64,000 bases of DNA from Natribacillus halophilus (GCF_900100185.1 NZ_FNEN01000004.1:124001-188000); one strand, 5' to 3'. Positions 50,234 to 59,639 are shown, numbered from the stretch's first letter. Notes: generated by a model from the letters alone, not told the origin. Translations and numbers: made by a program.

Positions 50234-50266
50234 AGCAAGTTTCACCGTTGGGTGAAGCTTGCTTTC
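50234..50266 (+). terminator. Terminator of the fap-fab-acp operon
   Basis: AGCAAGTTTCACC pairs with GGGTGAAGCTTGCT around a three-base loop, with one bulge, and is followed by TT and Cs. The long stem is clear, the T-run short. Confidence 0.75.
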
Positions 50267-50300
50267 CCATTCCTGCATAAAAGGAGGCAAAAAAGAGGGA

Positions 50301-51062
50301 ATGAAATCAACTTCAAACCGTCGGCAGGGGCAAAGAAAAAACGTACACGTAGATAGCAAGCATAAACAAAAATTTCAGGATTTATTAAACCGGCTGGAAT
50401 TGACATTTTCTGATGATCAATTGTTGTATCAGGCTTTTACCCATTCATCCTATGTGAACGAAAAGAAGATTGGCGGAGACAGCGATAACGAACGGTTGGA
50501 ATTTTTGGGGGACGCCGTCCTGGAACTATGCGTGTCCCAATATCTCTATCGCCGATTTCGTACGATGCAGGAAGGGGAAATGACGAAATTGCGCGCGGCT
50601 GTCGTGCGCGAACCATCATTAGCTGAACTCGCCCGGGAGTATGATTTTGGCAGCCTCGTCTTTCTCGGCAAAGGAGAGGGCATGACCGGGGGGCGGGAAC
50701 GTTCCGCTTTGCTCGCGGATGTTTTCGAAGCTTTCGTAGGCGCTCTTTACCTCGATCAGGGGCTGGAGGCCGTCGATACGTTTCTTGAGCGTACGGTTTA
50801 CAAAAAAATCGAAACCGGCAGCTACACGGATGTGATGGATTTTAAAAGCCAGTTACAAGAGTTTGTCCAACGAGCAGCCGCGGGAAAGGTGACGTATGAG
50901 ATCGTTGCTGAACAAGGACCGGCGCACAGTCGGGAATTTGTCTCCCGTGTATTCATCGATGGCGATCATCATGGGGAAGGGTCAGGGAAAACGAAAAAGT
51001 CCGCAGAGCAACATGCCGCCCAAAAAGCACTGATGCATTTTAGCACAGAAAACGAATCATAA
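50301..51062 (+). CDS. rnc: Ribonuclease III
   Basis: Cuts double-stranded RNA in rRNA processing and mRNA turnover. The 253-residue product has the catalytic signature [20 protein letters not shown], the second acidic site ([19 protein letters not shown]) and a C-terminal dsRNA-binding domain ([11 protein letters not shown]...[15 protein letters not shown]). The ATG at 50301 has AAGAGGGA upstream. The following gene, UPF0435, is on the other strand, which separates rnc from its usual partner smc. Confidence 0.96.
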   Translation: MKSTSNRRQGQRKNVHVDSKHKQKFQDLLNRLELTFSDDQLLYQAFTHSSYVNEKKIGGDSDNERLEFLGDAVLELCVSQYLYRRFRTMQEGEMTKLRAAVVREPSLAELAREYDFGSLVFLGKGEGMTGGRERSALLADVFEAFVGALYLDQGLEAVDTFLERTVYKKIETGSYTDVMDFKSQLQEFVQRAAAGKVTYEIVAEQGPAHSREFVSRVFIDGDHHGEGSGKTKKSAEQHAAQKALMHFSTENES

Positions 51063-51063
51063 C

Positions 51064-51083
51064 CCCCGGGTGCACACCCGGGG
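51064..51083. other. Perfect GC-rich hairpin between rnc and the UPF0435 gene
   Basis: CCCCGGGTG and CACCCGGGG form a perfect 9-bp inverted repeat around two bases, immediately after the rnc stop. No T-run follows in either direction, so it is probably a transcript-end stabiliser or a poor terminator. Confidence 0.7.
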
Positions 51084-51115
51084 ATAGAAGTGAGAAGTGA
51101 GAGGTGGGCGGGGGG

Positions 51116-51349
51116 TTATTTATCGCTTGCGACTTTTATCCTTCCCAACTCGGAAACGAGGGCCTCCATTTCATTGACACTAATGTTTGACTGGCCGGTG
51201 ACGTAGTCATAAATCTCCTTAATATCATCGTAGTAGTAGAGGTCGTAGGACGCCGGGTCGAGAACAACCGCGTTAACGACTTGCAGGTTTTCCTGCAGTT
51301 TTTCAAAAATGTAGTTCAGATTCTCTTCTGTTGCTTCATCAAGGTTCAT
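51116..51349 (-). CDS. UPF0435 (DUF1128, YfkK-like) small protein
   Basis: A 77-residue acidic protein similar to the UPF0435 family: EENLNYIFEKLQENLQVVNA, then DLYYYDDIKEIYDYVT and NEMEALVSELGRIK. The function is unknown. AAAAGGAGG before the ATG supports expression. In B. subtilis the family member lies elsewhere (yfk region), so its location between rnc and smc, on the opposite strand, is unusual. Confidence 0.8.
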   Translation of the reverse strand: MNLDEATEENLNYIFEKLQENLQVVNAVVLDPASYDLYYYDDIKEIYDYVTGQSNISVNEMEALVSELGRIKVASDK

Positions 51350-51435
51350 GGCGAGCCTCCTTTTCTAGTTCTATTGTAGAAGGGATGAGCCTGTTTGAAA
51401 AGGTTTCATGGCAAAAAGATTGTGAGGGAGCGCCT

Positions 51436-54400
51436 TTGCATTTAAAACGACTGGAAGTGACCGGTTTCAAATCGTTCGCCGCTCCCCTGGATATAGATTT
51501 TAACGAAGGGATCACGTCGATTGTCGGGCCGAACGGAAGCGGCAAAAGCAATGTGGCCGACGGCATTCGCTGGGTCCTCGGTGAACAATCCGCCAAACAA
51601 CTGCGCGGGGCGAAGATGGAAGATGTCATTTTTGCCGGAAGCGACTCTCGAAAAAGAGTCAACATCGCCGAGGTTTCCCTGATACTTGACAATGAAGATG
51701 AATATATGATGAGCGATTTCAGTGAGATCAGCTTAACCCGCCGCCTTTACCGCACCGGTGAAAGCGAATATTTTTTAAATCGTAAACCTTGTCGCCGAAA
51801 GGATATCGTCGACCTGCTCGTCGATTCCGGTTTGGGAAAAGATGCCTATTCCATGATCGGGCAAGGGGAAGTAGACCAAATCCTTTCCTCGAAGCCGGAA
51901 GACCGCAGAACGATCTTCGAGGATGCCGCCGGGGTTTTAAAATATAAGTCCCGTAAATATGAGTCTGAGAAAAAACTGCAGGAGACGCTGGACAATCTGA
52001 ATCGGGTGCAAGACATTTTATATGAACTTGAAGAGCAATTGACGCCGCTGGAACAGCAAGCCTCGACAGCGAAGGAATACTTACAGCACCAGGAAGAAAA
52101 AGAACGGTTGGACATCGGGATTCTCGTCCATGACATCGAGGAGAAGCACGCCTCCTGGCAAGAATATAAAGAGTCGCTGGCCGATATCGAAAAAGAATGG
52201 CAAACCGAAAAACAGAACCTCGATGAAGAGAAAGGCGCCCTGTCCCGCCAAAAAGAAACGCTTGCTCACCTGGAAAGCGAACTGGATACGCGGCAGAACG
52301 AATGGCTGGAGACGAGTGAAGCGCTGCAGCAACAGGAAGGCCATCGCAACCTCATGGTCGAACGAGGCAGCAATGCCCACGAGCGTCTGGACGAGTTGGA
52401 CCGCAGAATCCGCGAGCTTCAGCAAGCCTGGGAAGAAAAACGTAAGCAACTGGATGAGGAAACCGAAACGCTGAACGAAAAAATAAGCGCGGAACAACAA
52501 AATAATGAGCAGCTGCAAGCCATCGAGCAAAGATTGAACAAATCAAAGGCAGATGTGGAAAAAGAACTCGAGGACCTTAAGGGAAAGTATATCGATGCCC
52601 TTAATACACAGGCAGCGAGCAAAAATGAACTGCGCTATACGAAAGAGCAACAGGAGAGAATCCAGGGGCGGCTGGAACGGTTACTTTCGCAAAACGAAGG
52701 AGAGCAAGAGCGCCTGGAAGACCAGGTCCGGGAAGAAGAAAAGGCTAAGCGGGAATGCGAGGAGATCGAAGAGCGCCTGCAAACTGAAAATCAATCGTAT
52801 GAACAAGCTCAAACCCATTTGACGGCAGTGCAGGAAGATAAGAATGATGCTGAACAAAAGTTATATGCAAACTACCGTAAAGGTGAAGATGCCCGCTCCC
52901 GCTTACAGCTTTTGCAACGCATGGACGAAGAACATGCCGGATTCTATCAAGGCGTAAAGGCGGTTCTGCAAGCCGGGGAAGCACAGAAGCTGGCAGGGAT
53001 TCACGGTGCGGTAGGGGCGTTGATTGCAACGGAACAACGTTTTGAAAAAGCGGTGGAAACCGCATTGGGCGCGACGATGCAACACGTGATCGTGGAACAG
53101 GAGAAAGACGCGCGCCAGGCGATTCAATTTTTAAAAATGAATCGGCAAGGACGGGCTACATTTTTACCGCGCACCGTTATGAAACCGCGGTATATCCCGG
53201 GCGCCGTGCTGGACCGATTACGCGGAGATGAAGGATTTTGCGGTGTGGCCGCACACGTGCTTACGGTTGATGAACGGTTTGCGAATGTCATCGAAAATCT
53301 CCTCGGCCATGTGGTGCTCGCTGTTGACCTGGAAAGCGGGAACCGCCTGGCAAACATGGTGCAATACCGCAACCGCATCGTAACGCTCGATGGTGAGGTT
53401 ATTAATCCCGGCGGTTCCATGACCGGTGGCAGCGACAAGCGCAAGGGAATGGAACTGTTAAGTCGGCAACGGGAACAAGAAGAACTGGAAGAAAAGTTAA
53501 AACAACTGGACGCGGAAACCGAAAAACTCGAGAAAAATGTAGCCGCTGTAAAGAAGAAAGTAGAAACTGCCGACAAAGCGGTGAGCGATCACCGTCAAAC
53601 CGTCGACGATCTGCGCACACGCCTGGCGGAGGCGAAAGAAGCCCACGTTCACTTGCAGGCCGAATCGGGTAAAATGAACTCGGAGCTTTCCCTGTACAGG
53701 AAGGAAAAGGAATCACTGGAAGCGGAACAAGCCCAATGGGCTGAGCAAATGAGAGACCTGGAGGCGAAAGTAGCCAGGGAAACGGAAGAAAATGAACGGC
53801 TGCAGGCAGACATAGATGCGAAGGAAAAAGAAAAGGAAGAGCAGGAAGAATCCGAACAGGCTTTGCAGGAAGAGTTTACCCAGTTGCGCATACAGGCTGC
53901 GGCGAGAAAAGAACAAATGGACAGTCAGAGACAAACGGTAGACCGTCTGAAAAGTGATGTTGCCGCTGAGCAGAAAGATTTGCAAGCCGCCACAAAAGAA
54001 CGGGAGAACCTCGAGCAACGCCTGCAGGAAGTCGAGGGGGGCTCCGACTCTCTCGATCAGGAGATCGAACAGTTAAAGCAACGCAAAAGCGAACTGGAAC
54101 AACAAATCGATGCTTTGAAGCAACAGCGGGAAGAACAGCAACGCGCGATTGAAAAGAAGGAGCACCAGCTTTCAACGCTGGAAAACCGTGTGGCTGCTGC
54201 GGAAGAGAATCGTTACCAATTACAGGTCTCATATCAACACCTCGATATGGAACTGGACCAGCGGCTCGAACGTTTGCAGGCCGATTATGAGATTTCCTAT
54301 GAAGCCGCCCGGCAACGGCCTTCTTTCGAGGAAGAAACGGTGGAGGACGCGCGAAAACGTTTAAAACTCGTGCAAAAAAGTATTGACGAGCTCGGCAGCG

Positions 54401-55029
54401 TAAACATAGGAGCTATCGATGAATACGAGCGCGTGAATGAACGCTATCAGTTTTTAACGGAGCAGCAGGCAGACTTAACAGAGGGGAGGGATACGCTCAT
54501 AACGGTCATCCGGGAAATGGATGAAGAGATGACCCGCAAATTTAATGAAACCTTCGCCTTGATTCGCACGTATTTTCAGGAGACATTTACGGCTATGTTT
54601 GGAGGAGGGGAAGCGGATCTCCTGTTGGAAGACCCCGACGATCTATTGGAGACGGGGATCAACATTTACGCGCGCCCGCCCGGGAAAAAACGGCAATCGT
54701 TAAGTCTGCTTTCGGGCGGAGAAAAATCCCTGACCGCCATCGCCCTCCTGTTTGCGATCCTGCACGTGCGCCCGGTGCCGTTCTGCGTCCTTGATGAAGT
54801 CGAAGCCTCCCTTGATGAGGCAAACGTGGACCGCTTTGCCAATTATTTACGCACCTTTAGCAGCCAAACCCAGTTTATCGTCATCACCCACCGCAAAGGA
54901 ACGATGATCGCCAGCGACATTTTATACGGCGTAACCATGGAAGAATCAGGCGTCTCCCGCCTCGTATCCGTGAAGCTGGAAGATTACGCCTATGATGAAG
55001 CCGAAGGCGTGTTGCAGACAGGCGGATGA
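51436..55029 (+). CDS. smc: Chromosome condensation ATPase SMC
   Basis: SMC forms the condensin ring with ScpA and ScpB, aligning chromosome arms after replication. The 1197-residue product has Walker A GPNGSGKSN (about 31-39), long coiled coils, the hinge (about 505-658; AGIHGAVGALIATEQRFEKA, GGSMTGG), a second coiled coil, the signature LSGGEKSLTAIAL (about 1091) and Walker B FCVLDEVEASLD (about 1116). The TTG at 51436 was chosen: GAGGGAG is upstream and HLKRLEVTGFKSFA aligns with the family start. An ATG at 51388 would add 16 unrelated residues. Confidence 0.95.
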   Translation: MHLKRLEVTGFKSFAAPLDIDFNEGITSIVGPNGSGKSNVADGIRWVLGEQSAKQLRGAKMEDVIFAGSDSRKRVNIAEVSLILDNEDEYMMSDFSEISLTRRLYRTGESEYFLNRKPCRRKDIVDLLVDSGLGKDAYSMIGQGEVDQILSSKPEDRRTIFEDAAGVLKYKSRKYESEKKLQETLDNLNRVQDILYELEEQLTPLEQQASTAKEYLQHQEEKERLDIGILVHDIEEKHASWQEYKESLADIEKEWQTEKQNLDEEKGALSRQKETLAHLESELDTRQNEWLETSEALQQQEGHRNLMVERGSNAHERLDELDRRIRELQQAWEEKRKQLDEETETLNEKISAEQQNNEQLQAIEQRLNKSKADVEKELEDLKGKYIDALNTQAASKNELRYTKEQQERIQGRLERLLSQNEGEQERLEDQVREEEKAKRECEEIEERLQTENQSYEQAQTHLTAVQEDKNDAEQKLYANYRKGEDARSRLQLLQRMDEEHAGFYQGVKAVLQAGEAQKLAGIHGAVGALIATEQRFEKAVETALGATMQHVIVEQEKDARQAIQFLKMNRQGRATFLPRTVMKPRYIPGAVLDRLRGDEGFCGVAAHVLTVDERFANVIENLLGHVVLAVDLESGNRLANMVQYRNRIVTLDGEVINPGGSMTGGSDKRKGMELLSRQREQEELEEKLKQLDAETEKLEKNVAAVKKKVETADKAVSDHRQTVDDLRTRLAEAKEAHVHLQAESGKMNSELSLYRKEKESLEAEQAQWAEQMRDLEAKVARETEENERLQADIDAKEKEKEEQEESEQALQEEFTQLRIQAAARKEQMDSQRQTVDRLKSDVAAEQKDLQAATKERENLEQRLQEVEGGSDSLDQEIEQLKQRKSELEQQIDALKQQREEQQRAIEKKEHQLSTLENRVAAAEENRYQLQVSYQHLDMELDQRLERLQADYEISYEAARQRPSFEEETVEDARKRLKLVQKSIDELGSVNIGAIDEYERVNERYQFLTEQQADLTEGRDTLITVIREMDEEMTRKFNETFALIRTYFQETFTAMFGGGEADLLLEDPDDLLETGINIYARPPGKKRQSLSLLSGGEKSLTAIALLFAILHVRPVPFCVLDEVEASLDEANVDRFANYLRTFSSQTQFIVITHRKGTMIASDILYGVTMEESGVSRLVSVKLEDYAYDEAEGVLQTGG

Positions 55030-55097
55030 GGAGAGTTCGCCGCTAACCGACCCAAGATCGCCGGTAAAAAAATTTTAAATGGAGGACGCGACACTGC

Positions 55098-56087
55098 ATG
55101 AACTTTTTCAAGAAACTAAAAGAACGCGTGTCATCACAAACCGATACCGTCACTACGAAATTCAAGGATGGCCTGGAGAAAACGCGCCATTCTTTCGCGG
55201 AGAAGATGAACGAGCTGGCGGCGAGATATCGGACAGTGGATGAAGATTTTTTTGAAGAACTGGAAGAACTGCTCATATCTGCCGATGTCGGGGTCCACAC
55301 CGTCATGGAAGTGACCGAAGAGCTCCGTACGGAAGTGAAACGGCAAAATGTCAAGTCACCCCGGGACGTATTGCCGATCATTAGTGAAAAATTAACCGCC
55401 AAACTCGACTATAGCGGCGAAGATTACACCCTGAATATGAATGACGAAGGCATGACGGTCATTCTGTTTGTCGGAGTCAATGGGGTCGGAAAAACGACGA
55501 CGATCGGCAAGGTCGCCCACCGCTTTAAATCCGAAGGCAAAAACGTCGTCCTGGCGGCAGGAGACACGTTCCGGGCCGGCGCCATTGAACAGCTGGCTGT
55601 CTGGGGCGAAGAGGTTGGCGTGAACGTCATTAAGCAGGAAGCAGGCTCGGATCCCGCGGCCGTCATGTACGATGCCATCCAGTCCGCCCGTTCCAAAAAA
55701 GCCGACGTCCTGCTTTGCGACACGGCCGGACGCTTGCAAAACAAAGTGAACTTGATGAAAGAGCTGGAAAAGGTGAAACGAGTCATCAGTCGCGAAATAC
55801 CGTCGGCCCCCCACGAGGTCCTTCTCGTTCTCGATGCAACGACGGGCCAGAACGCGATGACCCAGGCGAAAACGTTTAAAGAAGCCACAGATGTCTCCGG
55901 CATCGCGCTTGCGAAGCTGGACGGAACAGCGAAAGGGGGCATCGTGCTGGCGATTCGCAATGAACTCGATATTCCGGTGAAATTCGTCGGCCTCGGCGAA
56001 GGGCTTGATGACCTGCAGCCGTTTGATGCCGAACAGTTTACGTATGGGCTGTTCCGGGAACTCGCGGAGGATGACGATCGCGGCTAG
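55098..56087 (+). CDS. ftsY: Signal recognition particle receptor FtsY
   Basis: GTPase that docks SRP-ribosome complexes at the membrane. The 329-residue product has a short basic N-terminal region (MNFFKKLKERVSS), the helical N domain, and the G domain with GVNGVGKTTTIGK (about 126), AAGDTFRAGAIEQL, CDTAGRLQNK (about 208), TKLDG-like AKLDGTAKGG and FVGLGEGLDDL. It lacks a long acidic A domain, as in other Bacilli. A 52-bp repeat array begins one base after its stop. Confidence 0.96.
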   Translation: MNFFKKLKERVSSQTDTVTTKFKDGLEKTRHSFAEKMNELAARYRTVDEDFFEELEELLISADVGVHTVMEVTEELRTEVKRQNVKSPRDVLPIISEKLTAKLDYSGEDYTLNMNDEGMTVILFVGVNGVGKTTTIGKVAHRFKSEGKNVVLAAGDTFRAGAIEQLAVWGEEVGVNVIKQEAGSDPAAVMYDAIQSARSKKADVLLCDTAGRLQNKVNLMKELEKVKRVISREIPSAPHEVLLVLDATTGQNAMTQAKTFKEATDVSGIALAKLDGTAKGGIVLAIRNELDIPVKFVGLGEGLDDLQPFDAEQFTYGLFRELAEDDDRG

Positions 56088-56088
56088 A

Positions 56089-56246
56089 GTTAGGTCATTG
56101 GCGACTTAACGAGTTATAGTGGAGACCGTTAGGTCGTCAACCAAGGCTCATGAAGACCTAACGCGTCAAGACGGAAGCCGTTAGGTCGTCATCCAGGGCA
56201 TATGGCGATCTAACGTGTTATGACGAATGCCATTAGGTCGTCAACG
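56089..56246 (+). repeat. 52-bp tandem repeat array after ftsY, each unit with an inverted repeat
   Basis: Units begin RTTAGGTC at 56089, 56128, 56180 and 56232 (spacings 39, 52, 52; the fourth is partial). Each complete unit also contains the reverse element GACYTAACG or GATCTAACG, then a GnGTyA...CC tail, so each can fold GTTAGGTC against GAYCTAAC. The array fills the gap between the ftsY stop and the ylxM-ffh promoter. No canonical terminator was seen. Confidence 0.92.
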
Positions 56247-56266
56247 TTTCAGCCAAAGATGTGATC

Positions 56267-56292
56267 GGAAACCTTGACATTTCAAGGTTTCC
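56267..56292. promoter_or_regulatory. Perfect 11-bp inverted repeat overlapping the ylxM-ffh -35 box
   Basis: GGAAACCTTGA and TCAAGGTTTCC flank CATT. The left arm and spacer contain the TTGACA -35 hexamer. The arrangement resembles an operator; as RNA it would be a hairpin without a T-run. Confidence 0.75.
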
Positions 56293-56302
56293 CCTGTATC
56301 CT
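56274..56302 (+). promoter_or_regulatory. SigA-type promoter of ylxM-ffh
   Basis: A perfect TTGACA (56274-56279) and TATCCT (56297-56302) are separated by 17 bases and lie 42 bases before the chosen ylxM start. Confidence 0.75.
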
Positions 56303-56343
56303 TGTAAAGGCATTACACTTAACAGATGAACAAGGTGAAGCCA

Positions 56344-56673
56344 TTGCTGGAAAAAACGATGCGAATGAACGCGCTGTTCGATTTTTATCACCCTCTATTA
56401 ACCGAGAAACAGCGCAATTATTTACACCTTTACTACTACGATGATTACTCCCTCGGTGAGATTTCCGAGAACTTTAACGTGAGTCGCCAGGCGGTGTATG
56501 ACAACATCCGGCGCAGTGAACAGGTACTCGAAGAATACGAAGCGAAATTGCGGTTGGACGAGCGTTATCGCCAACGCCAACAGCTCTATCAAAAACTTCG
56601 GGAAGAAGCTGACGCGTCAACATCACCTGCTTTTTTTTCCATCATCGACGCATTGGAACGATCTGAAGAATAG
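56344..56673 (+). CDS. ylxM: YlxM-family SRP-associated helix-turn-helix protein
   Basis: A 109-residue protein of the UPF0122 family, linked to the signal recognition particle pathway and able to influence Ffh in streptococci. It has a sigma-4-like helix-turn-helix: [20 protein letters not shown], then [17 protein letters not shown]. The TTG at 56344 was chosen since AAGGTGA lies upstream and [14 protein letters not shown] aligns with homologues; an ATG at 56326 is possible but has no ribosome-binding site. ffh follows 11 bases after its stop. Confidence 0.9.
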   Translation: MLEKTMRMNALFDFYHPLLTEKQRNYLHLYYYDDYSLGEISENFNVSRQAVYDNIRRSEQVLEEYEAKLRLDERYRQRQQLYQKLREEADASTSPAFFSIIDALERSEE

Positions 56674-56684
56674 GGGGGGACACA

Positions 56685-58040
56685 ATGGCCTTTGAAGGTT
56701 TAGCTGAACGATTGCAGGCGACGATGTCGAAGATTAAAGGCAAGGGGAAGGTCAGTGAAGCGGATGTCAAGGAGATGGCCCGGGAAGTCCGCCTGGCGCT
56801 CCTCGAAGCCGATGTCAATTTCAAAGTCGTCAAGCAATTTGTCAATCGCATCAGGGAGCGGGCCGTCGGGCAAGAGGTGATGAAAAGTTTAACCCCCGGC
56901 CAGCAAGTCATCAAAGTCGTCAATGAAGAATTGACCGACTTGATGGGAAAAGAAGAAAGCAAACTGGCCCAGGCGGACAAAGCCCCAACGGTCGTCATGA
57001 TGGTCGGTCTGCAAGGGTCGGGGAAAACGACGACCGCCGCGAAGCTCGCCAATCACTTACGCAAGGAAAAGAACCGCAATCCCATGCTCGTCGCCGCTGA
57101 CGTCTACCGCCCGGCGGCCATCGACCAGTTGAATACGCTCGGGAAGCAATTGGACATGCCTGTTTTTTCCAAAGGCACAGACGCAAACCCGGTAGATATC
57201 GTCCGGGAAGGCGTCGAGCAGGCCAAAGCGGAAAACCATGATTATGTGCTCCTCGATACGGCCGGGCGTCTGCATGTGGATGAAGCGCTCATGGAAGAGC
57301 TGCAGAAAATGAGCGACGCGGTAGAGCCCCATGAGGTCCTTCTCGTCGTCGACGCCATGACCGGTCAGGATGCGGTCAACGTTGCGGAACAGTTCAACGC
57401 GCAACTCCCCGTCTCCGGCGTCGTCCTTACAAAACTGGACGGAGACACCCGCGGCGGTGCGGCTCTTTCCATTCGCGCGGTCACCGACCAGCCGATCAAG
57501 TTCGCGGGGATGGGCGAGAAAATCGACCAGCTGGAAACGTTTCATCCCGAACGCATGGCCTCGCGTATTCTCGGCATGGGAGACATGCTGTCCCTGATCG
57601 AGAAGGCGCAGACGAACGTGGATGAAGAGCGTGCCAAAGAGCTGGAAAAGAAAATGCGCAATGCCGACCTCACCTTCGATGATTTCCTGGAACAACTGGA
57701 ACAAGTGAAAGGCATGGGGTCGCTCGAAGATTTACTCGGGATGCTCCCGGGTGCCAGCAAAATGAAAGGCCTAAAAAACATGCAAATGGATGAAGGCCAG
57801 ATCGACCGCGTCGAGGCGATCGTCCGCTCGATGACTCGGGCAGAAAAGCAGGATCCCAAGCTGATGAACGCGAGCCGCAAGCGCCGCATCGCCAAAGGAA
57901 GCGGCACATCGGTCCAGGATGTAAACAAATTGCTCAAACAATTCGAGGACATGAAAAAAATGATGAAACAAATGTCTTCCGGCGGCGGCAAAAAGAAAGG
58001 CAAAGGCAAAGGCGGCATGCAAATGCCCTTTATGCGTTGA
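56685..58040 (+). CDS. ffh: Signal recognition particle protein Ffh
   Basis: Binds signal sequences and SRP RNA for co-translational targeting. The 451-residue product has the N domain, the GTPase domain with [15 protein letters not shown] (about 108), [12 protein letters not shown] (about 190) and [13 protein letters not shown], and a methionine-rich M domain ([38 protein letters not shown]). The C-terminal tail [18 protein letters not shown] is typical. GGGGGGA precedes the ATG. It ends near the rpsP promoter. Confidence 0.97.
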   Translation: MAFEGLAERLQATMSKIKGKGKVSEADVKEMAREVRLALLEADVNFKVVKQFVNRIRERAVGQEVMKSLTPGQQVIKVVNEELTDLMGKEESKLAQADKAPTVVMMVGLQGSGKTTTAAKLANHLRKEKNRNPMLVAADVYRPAAIDQLNTLGKQLDMPVFSKGTDANPVDIVREGVEQAKAENHDYVLLDTAGRLHVDEALMEELQKMSDAVEPHEVLLVVDAMTGQDAVNVAEQFNAQLPVSGVVLTKLDGDTRGGAALSIRAVTDQPIKFAGMGEKIDQLETFHPERMASRILGMGDMLSLIEKAQTNVDEERAKELEKKMRNADLTFDDFLEQLEQVKGMGSLEDLLGMLPGASKMKGLKNMQMDEGQIDRVEAIVRSMTRAEKQDPKLMNASRKRRIAKGSGTSVQDVNKLLKQFEDMKKMMKQMSSGGGKKKGKGKGGMQMPFMR

Positions 58041-58062
58041 GAAGGATGGAAAGGAAAAACCC

Positions 58063-58091
58063 TTTACAAGCCAGGGAAACTTATTTATAAT
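58063..58091 (+). promoter_or_regulatory. SigA-type promoter of rpsP
   Basis: TTTACA (58063-58068) and a perfect TATAAT (58086-58091) are separated by 17 bases, 47 bases before the rpsP start. Confidence 0.88.
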
Positions 58092-58137
58092 ATGCAAATG
58101 TGAATATGTGACTACTAGAAAAATGGAGGAATATACA

Positions 58138-58410
58138 ATGGCTACAAAAATTCGTTTAAAAAGAATGGGCTCGAAGAAACGGCCGTTTTACCGCGTCGTC
58201 GTCGCGGAATCCAGTGCGCCAAGGGACGGTCGTTTCATTGAAGAAATCGGCACGTACAATCCGCTTACCCAACCCTCGGATTTCAAAGTGGATGAAGAAC
58301 GGGCGCTTACATGGATGCTCGAAGGGGCGCAACCATCAGACACCGTGCGCAATCTCTTTTCCAAGCAAGGCCTGATGGAAAAAGTTCATCACGCCAAAAA
58401 CGGCAAGTAG
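58138..58410 (+). CDS. rpsP: 30S ribosomal protein S16
   Basis: A 90-residue primary assembly protein of the 30S subunit, starting [20 protein letters not shown] and containing [24 protein letters not shown] lies before the ATG at 58138. The gene heads the rpsP-khpA-ylqD-rimM-trmD-rplS cluster conserved in Firmicutes. Confidence 0.98.
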   Translation: MATKIRLKRMGSKKRPFYRVVVAESSAPRDGRFIEEIGTYNPLTQPSDFKVDEERALTWMLEGAQPSDTVRNLFSKQGLMEKVHHAKNGK

Positions 58411-58418
58411 GCCGTTTT

Positions 58419-58649
58419 ATGCTAAAAGAACTCGTCTTAACGATTGCCCGTGCACTTGTGGACTACCCTGATGACGTGGATGTGAAAGAAGAGGAAATCG
58501 ATGGAATCATCGTCCTTACCCTGTACGTACACGAGGAAGATATCGGGAAAGTCATCGGCAAGAAAGGGAGGGTCGCGAGCGCGATCCGGAATGTGCTAAC
58601 AGCTGCGAGCCGAAACCAGGGCAAAGTCCGACTCAATATTGCTGATTAG
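58419..58649 (+). CDS. khpA: KH-domain RNA-binding protein KhpA
   Basis: A 76-residue KH protein (YlqC) that pairs with KhpB/Jag in cell elongation and RNA regulation in streptococci and other Firmicutes. The GxxG loop is in DIGKVIGKKGRVASAIRNVL. The ATG at 58419 lies eight bases after the rpsP stop with a weak ribosome-binding site, so translation may depend on rpsP. A terminator-like hairpin follows. Confidence 0.93.
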   Translation: MLKELVLTIARALVDYPDDVDVKEEEIDGIIVLTLYVHEEDIGKVIGKKGRVASAIRNVLTAASRNQGKVRLNIAD

Positions 58650-58653
58650 ACGG

Positions 58654-58676
58654 GGGAGGCTCTGCCTTCCTTTTTT
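58654..58676 (+). terminator. Terminator-like hairpin after khpA
   Basis: GGGAGGC pairs with GCCTTCC (one G-U pair) around TCT and is followed by six T residues. It lies inside a cluster, so it may give partial termination. Confidence 0.7.
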
Positions 58677-58705
58677 CACTCCCTGAATCCAAACGAGGTG
58701 AAGCA

Positions 58706-59131
58706 ATGAGAATTGAAAAAAATGTACTCGTTCGCCACGTCCTTACCGAAGATTACCGCGAGAAACTATTAAAAAAAATCGCTTCCGAGAAAGAGCGCCT
58801 GAATACCGAAAACGAACAATTGCAGTTCCAGTATCAAAAGCAGTTAAAAGAATCGAATTCCCGCAATAAATCGGCGATTGAATCAAGATTTACGTCCGAA
58901 CTGAACAAGCGCAGGCAACGGATTGAAAGCTTGAACTTTAGGGAAAGCAAAGTCAAAACCTTGCCGACAGGTTCACTTGTCACCGGTGAAACCGTGAAAA
59001 GGTTCACGGATGTCCAGGTCGGAGACCGCTGGGCCACACACCGGCTGGAAGATGAGATTATTATCGAGGATGATATCGTCCGCGAGATTCGTTCCAAAGG
59101 AGAAGACGGGGATGACAGCGTCCAACACTGA
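58706..59131 (+). CDS. ylqD: YlqD-family protein
   Basis: A 141-residue protein of the YlqD family, found between khpA and rimM in Bacilli; function unknown. It begins RIEKNVLVRHVLTEDYREKL, then has a charged coiled coil (residues about 20-75) and a C-terminal small domain (LPTGSLVTGETVKRFTDVQV; EIIIEDDIVREIR). GAGGTGAAG precedes the ATG. Its end overlaps rimM by 20 bases. Confidence 0.9.
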   Translation: MRIEKNVLVRHVLTEDYREKLLKKIASEKERLNTENEQLQFQYQKQLKESNSRNKSAIESRFTSELNKRRQRIESLNFRESKVKTLPTGSLVTGETVKRFTDVQVGDRWATHRLEDEIIIEDDIVREIRSKGEDGDDSVQH

Positions 59132-59639
59132 TTATTTTCACGTTGGGAAAATTGTAAATACACACGGCGTGAACGGGGAAGTACGCGTCATTGCTACAAC
59201 AGACTTTCCCGAGGATCGTTTTGCCGTCTGCTCCGAACTGCGATTCGTAGCAGAAAATGGGGACACGGTTATGCTCGAAATTCAGGCTAAACGCGAACAT
59301 AAACAATTTTATCTGCTTCTTTTTACAGGCTATGAAACACAAGCGGACGCGGAGACGTTAAAAGGCGGAGATCTGGAAGTCCATGAATCACGGCGTGAAC
59401 CCTTGCCGGAAGATGAATTTTACTATAATGAAATCATCGGAGCGGACGTTTACGCGGATGACGGTGATCATCTTGGCACGGTGCGCGAAATTCTATCTCC
59501 CGGCGCCAATGACGTCTGGGTGGTCGAGCGAGCCGGGAAGGACTTGCTGCTCCCGTACACGTCAGAGGTGGTGCAAGCGATAGACATCGAAAATCGGCGT
59601 GTAACGGTGCACTTGTTGGAAGGGCTGTTGGAGGAATGA
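59112..59639 (+). CDS. rimM: 16S rRNA processing protein RimM
   Basis: Assists maturation of the 30S head and binds S19. The 175-residue product has the N-terminal beta barrel ([20 protein letters not shown]) and the C-terminal PRC barrel ([34 protein letters not shown]). The ATG at 59112 lies inside the end of ylqD; the frame is open further upstream but the chosen start matches the family. It overlaps trmD by four bases. Confidence 0.95.
   Translation: MTASNTDYFHVGKIVNTHGVNGEVRVIATTDFPEDRFAVCSELRFVAENGDTVMLEIQAKREHKQFYLLLFTGYETQADAETLKGGDLEVHESRREPLPEDEFYYNEIIGADVYADDGDHLGTVREILSPGANDVWVVERAGKDLLLPYTSEVVQAIDIENRRVTVHLLEGLLEE

Noticed and set aside
51331-51435. Upstream extension of the smc frame
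   Set aside because: Overlaps the divergent UPF0435 start and lacks similarity to SMC N-termini; the TTG at 51436 with GAGGGAG fits better.
53124-53576. 150-codon minus-strand frame inside smc
   Set aside because: Antisense to the SMC hinge and coiled coil, Ser/Phe-rich; shadow frame.
56089-56246. Array after ftsY considered as a CRISPR
   Set aside because: Units are adjacent and diverged along their whole length, with unequal period and no cas genes; it is a tandem repeat.
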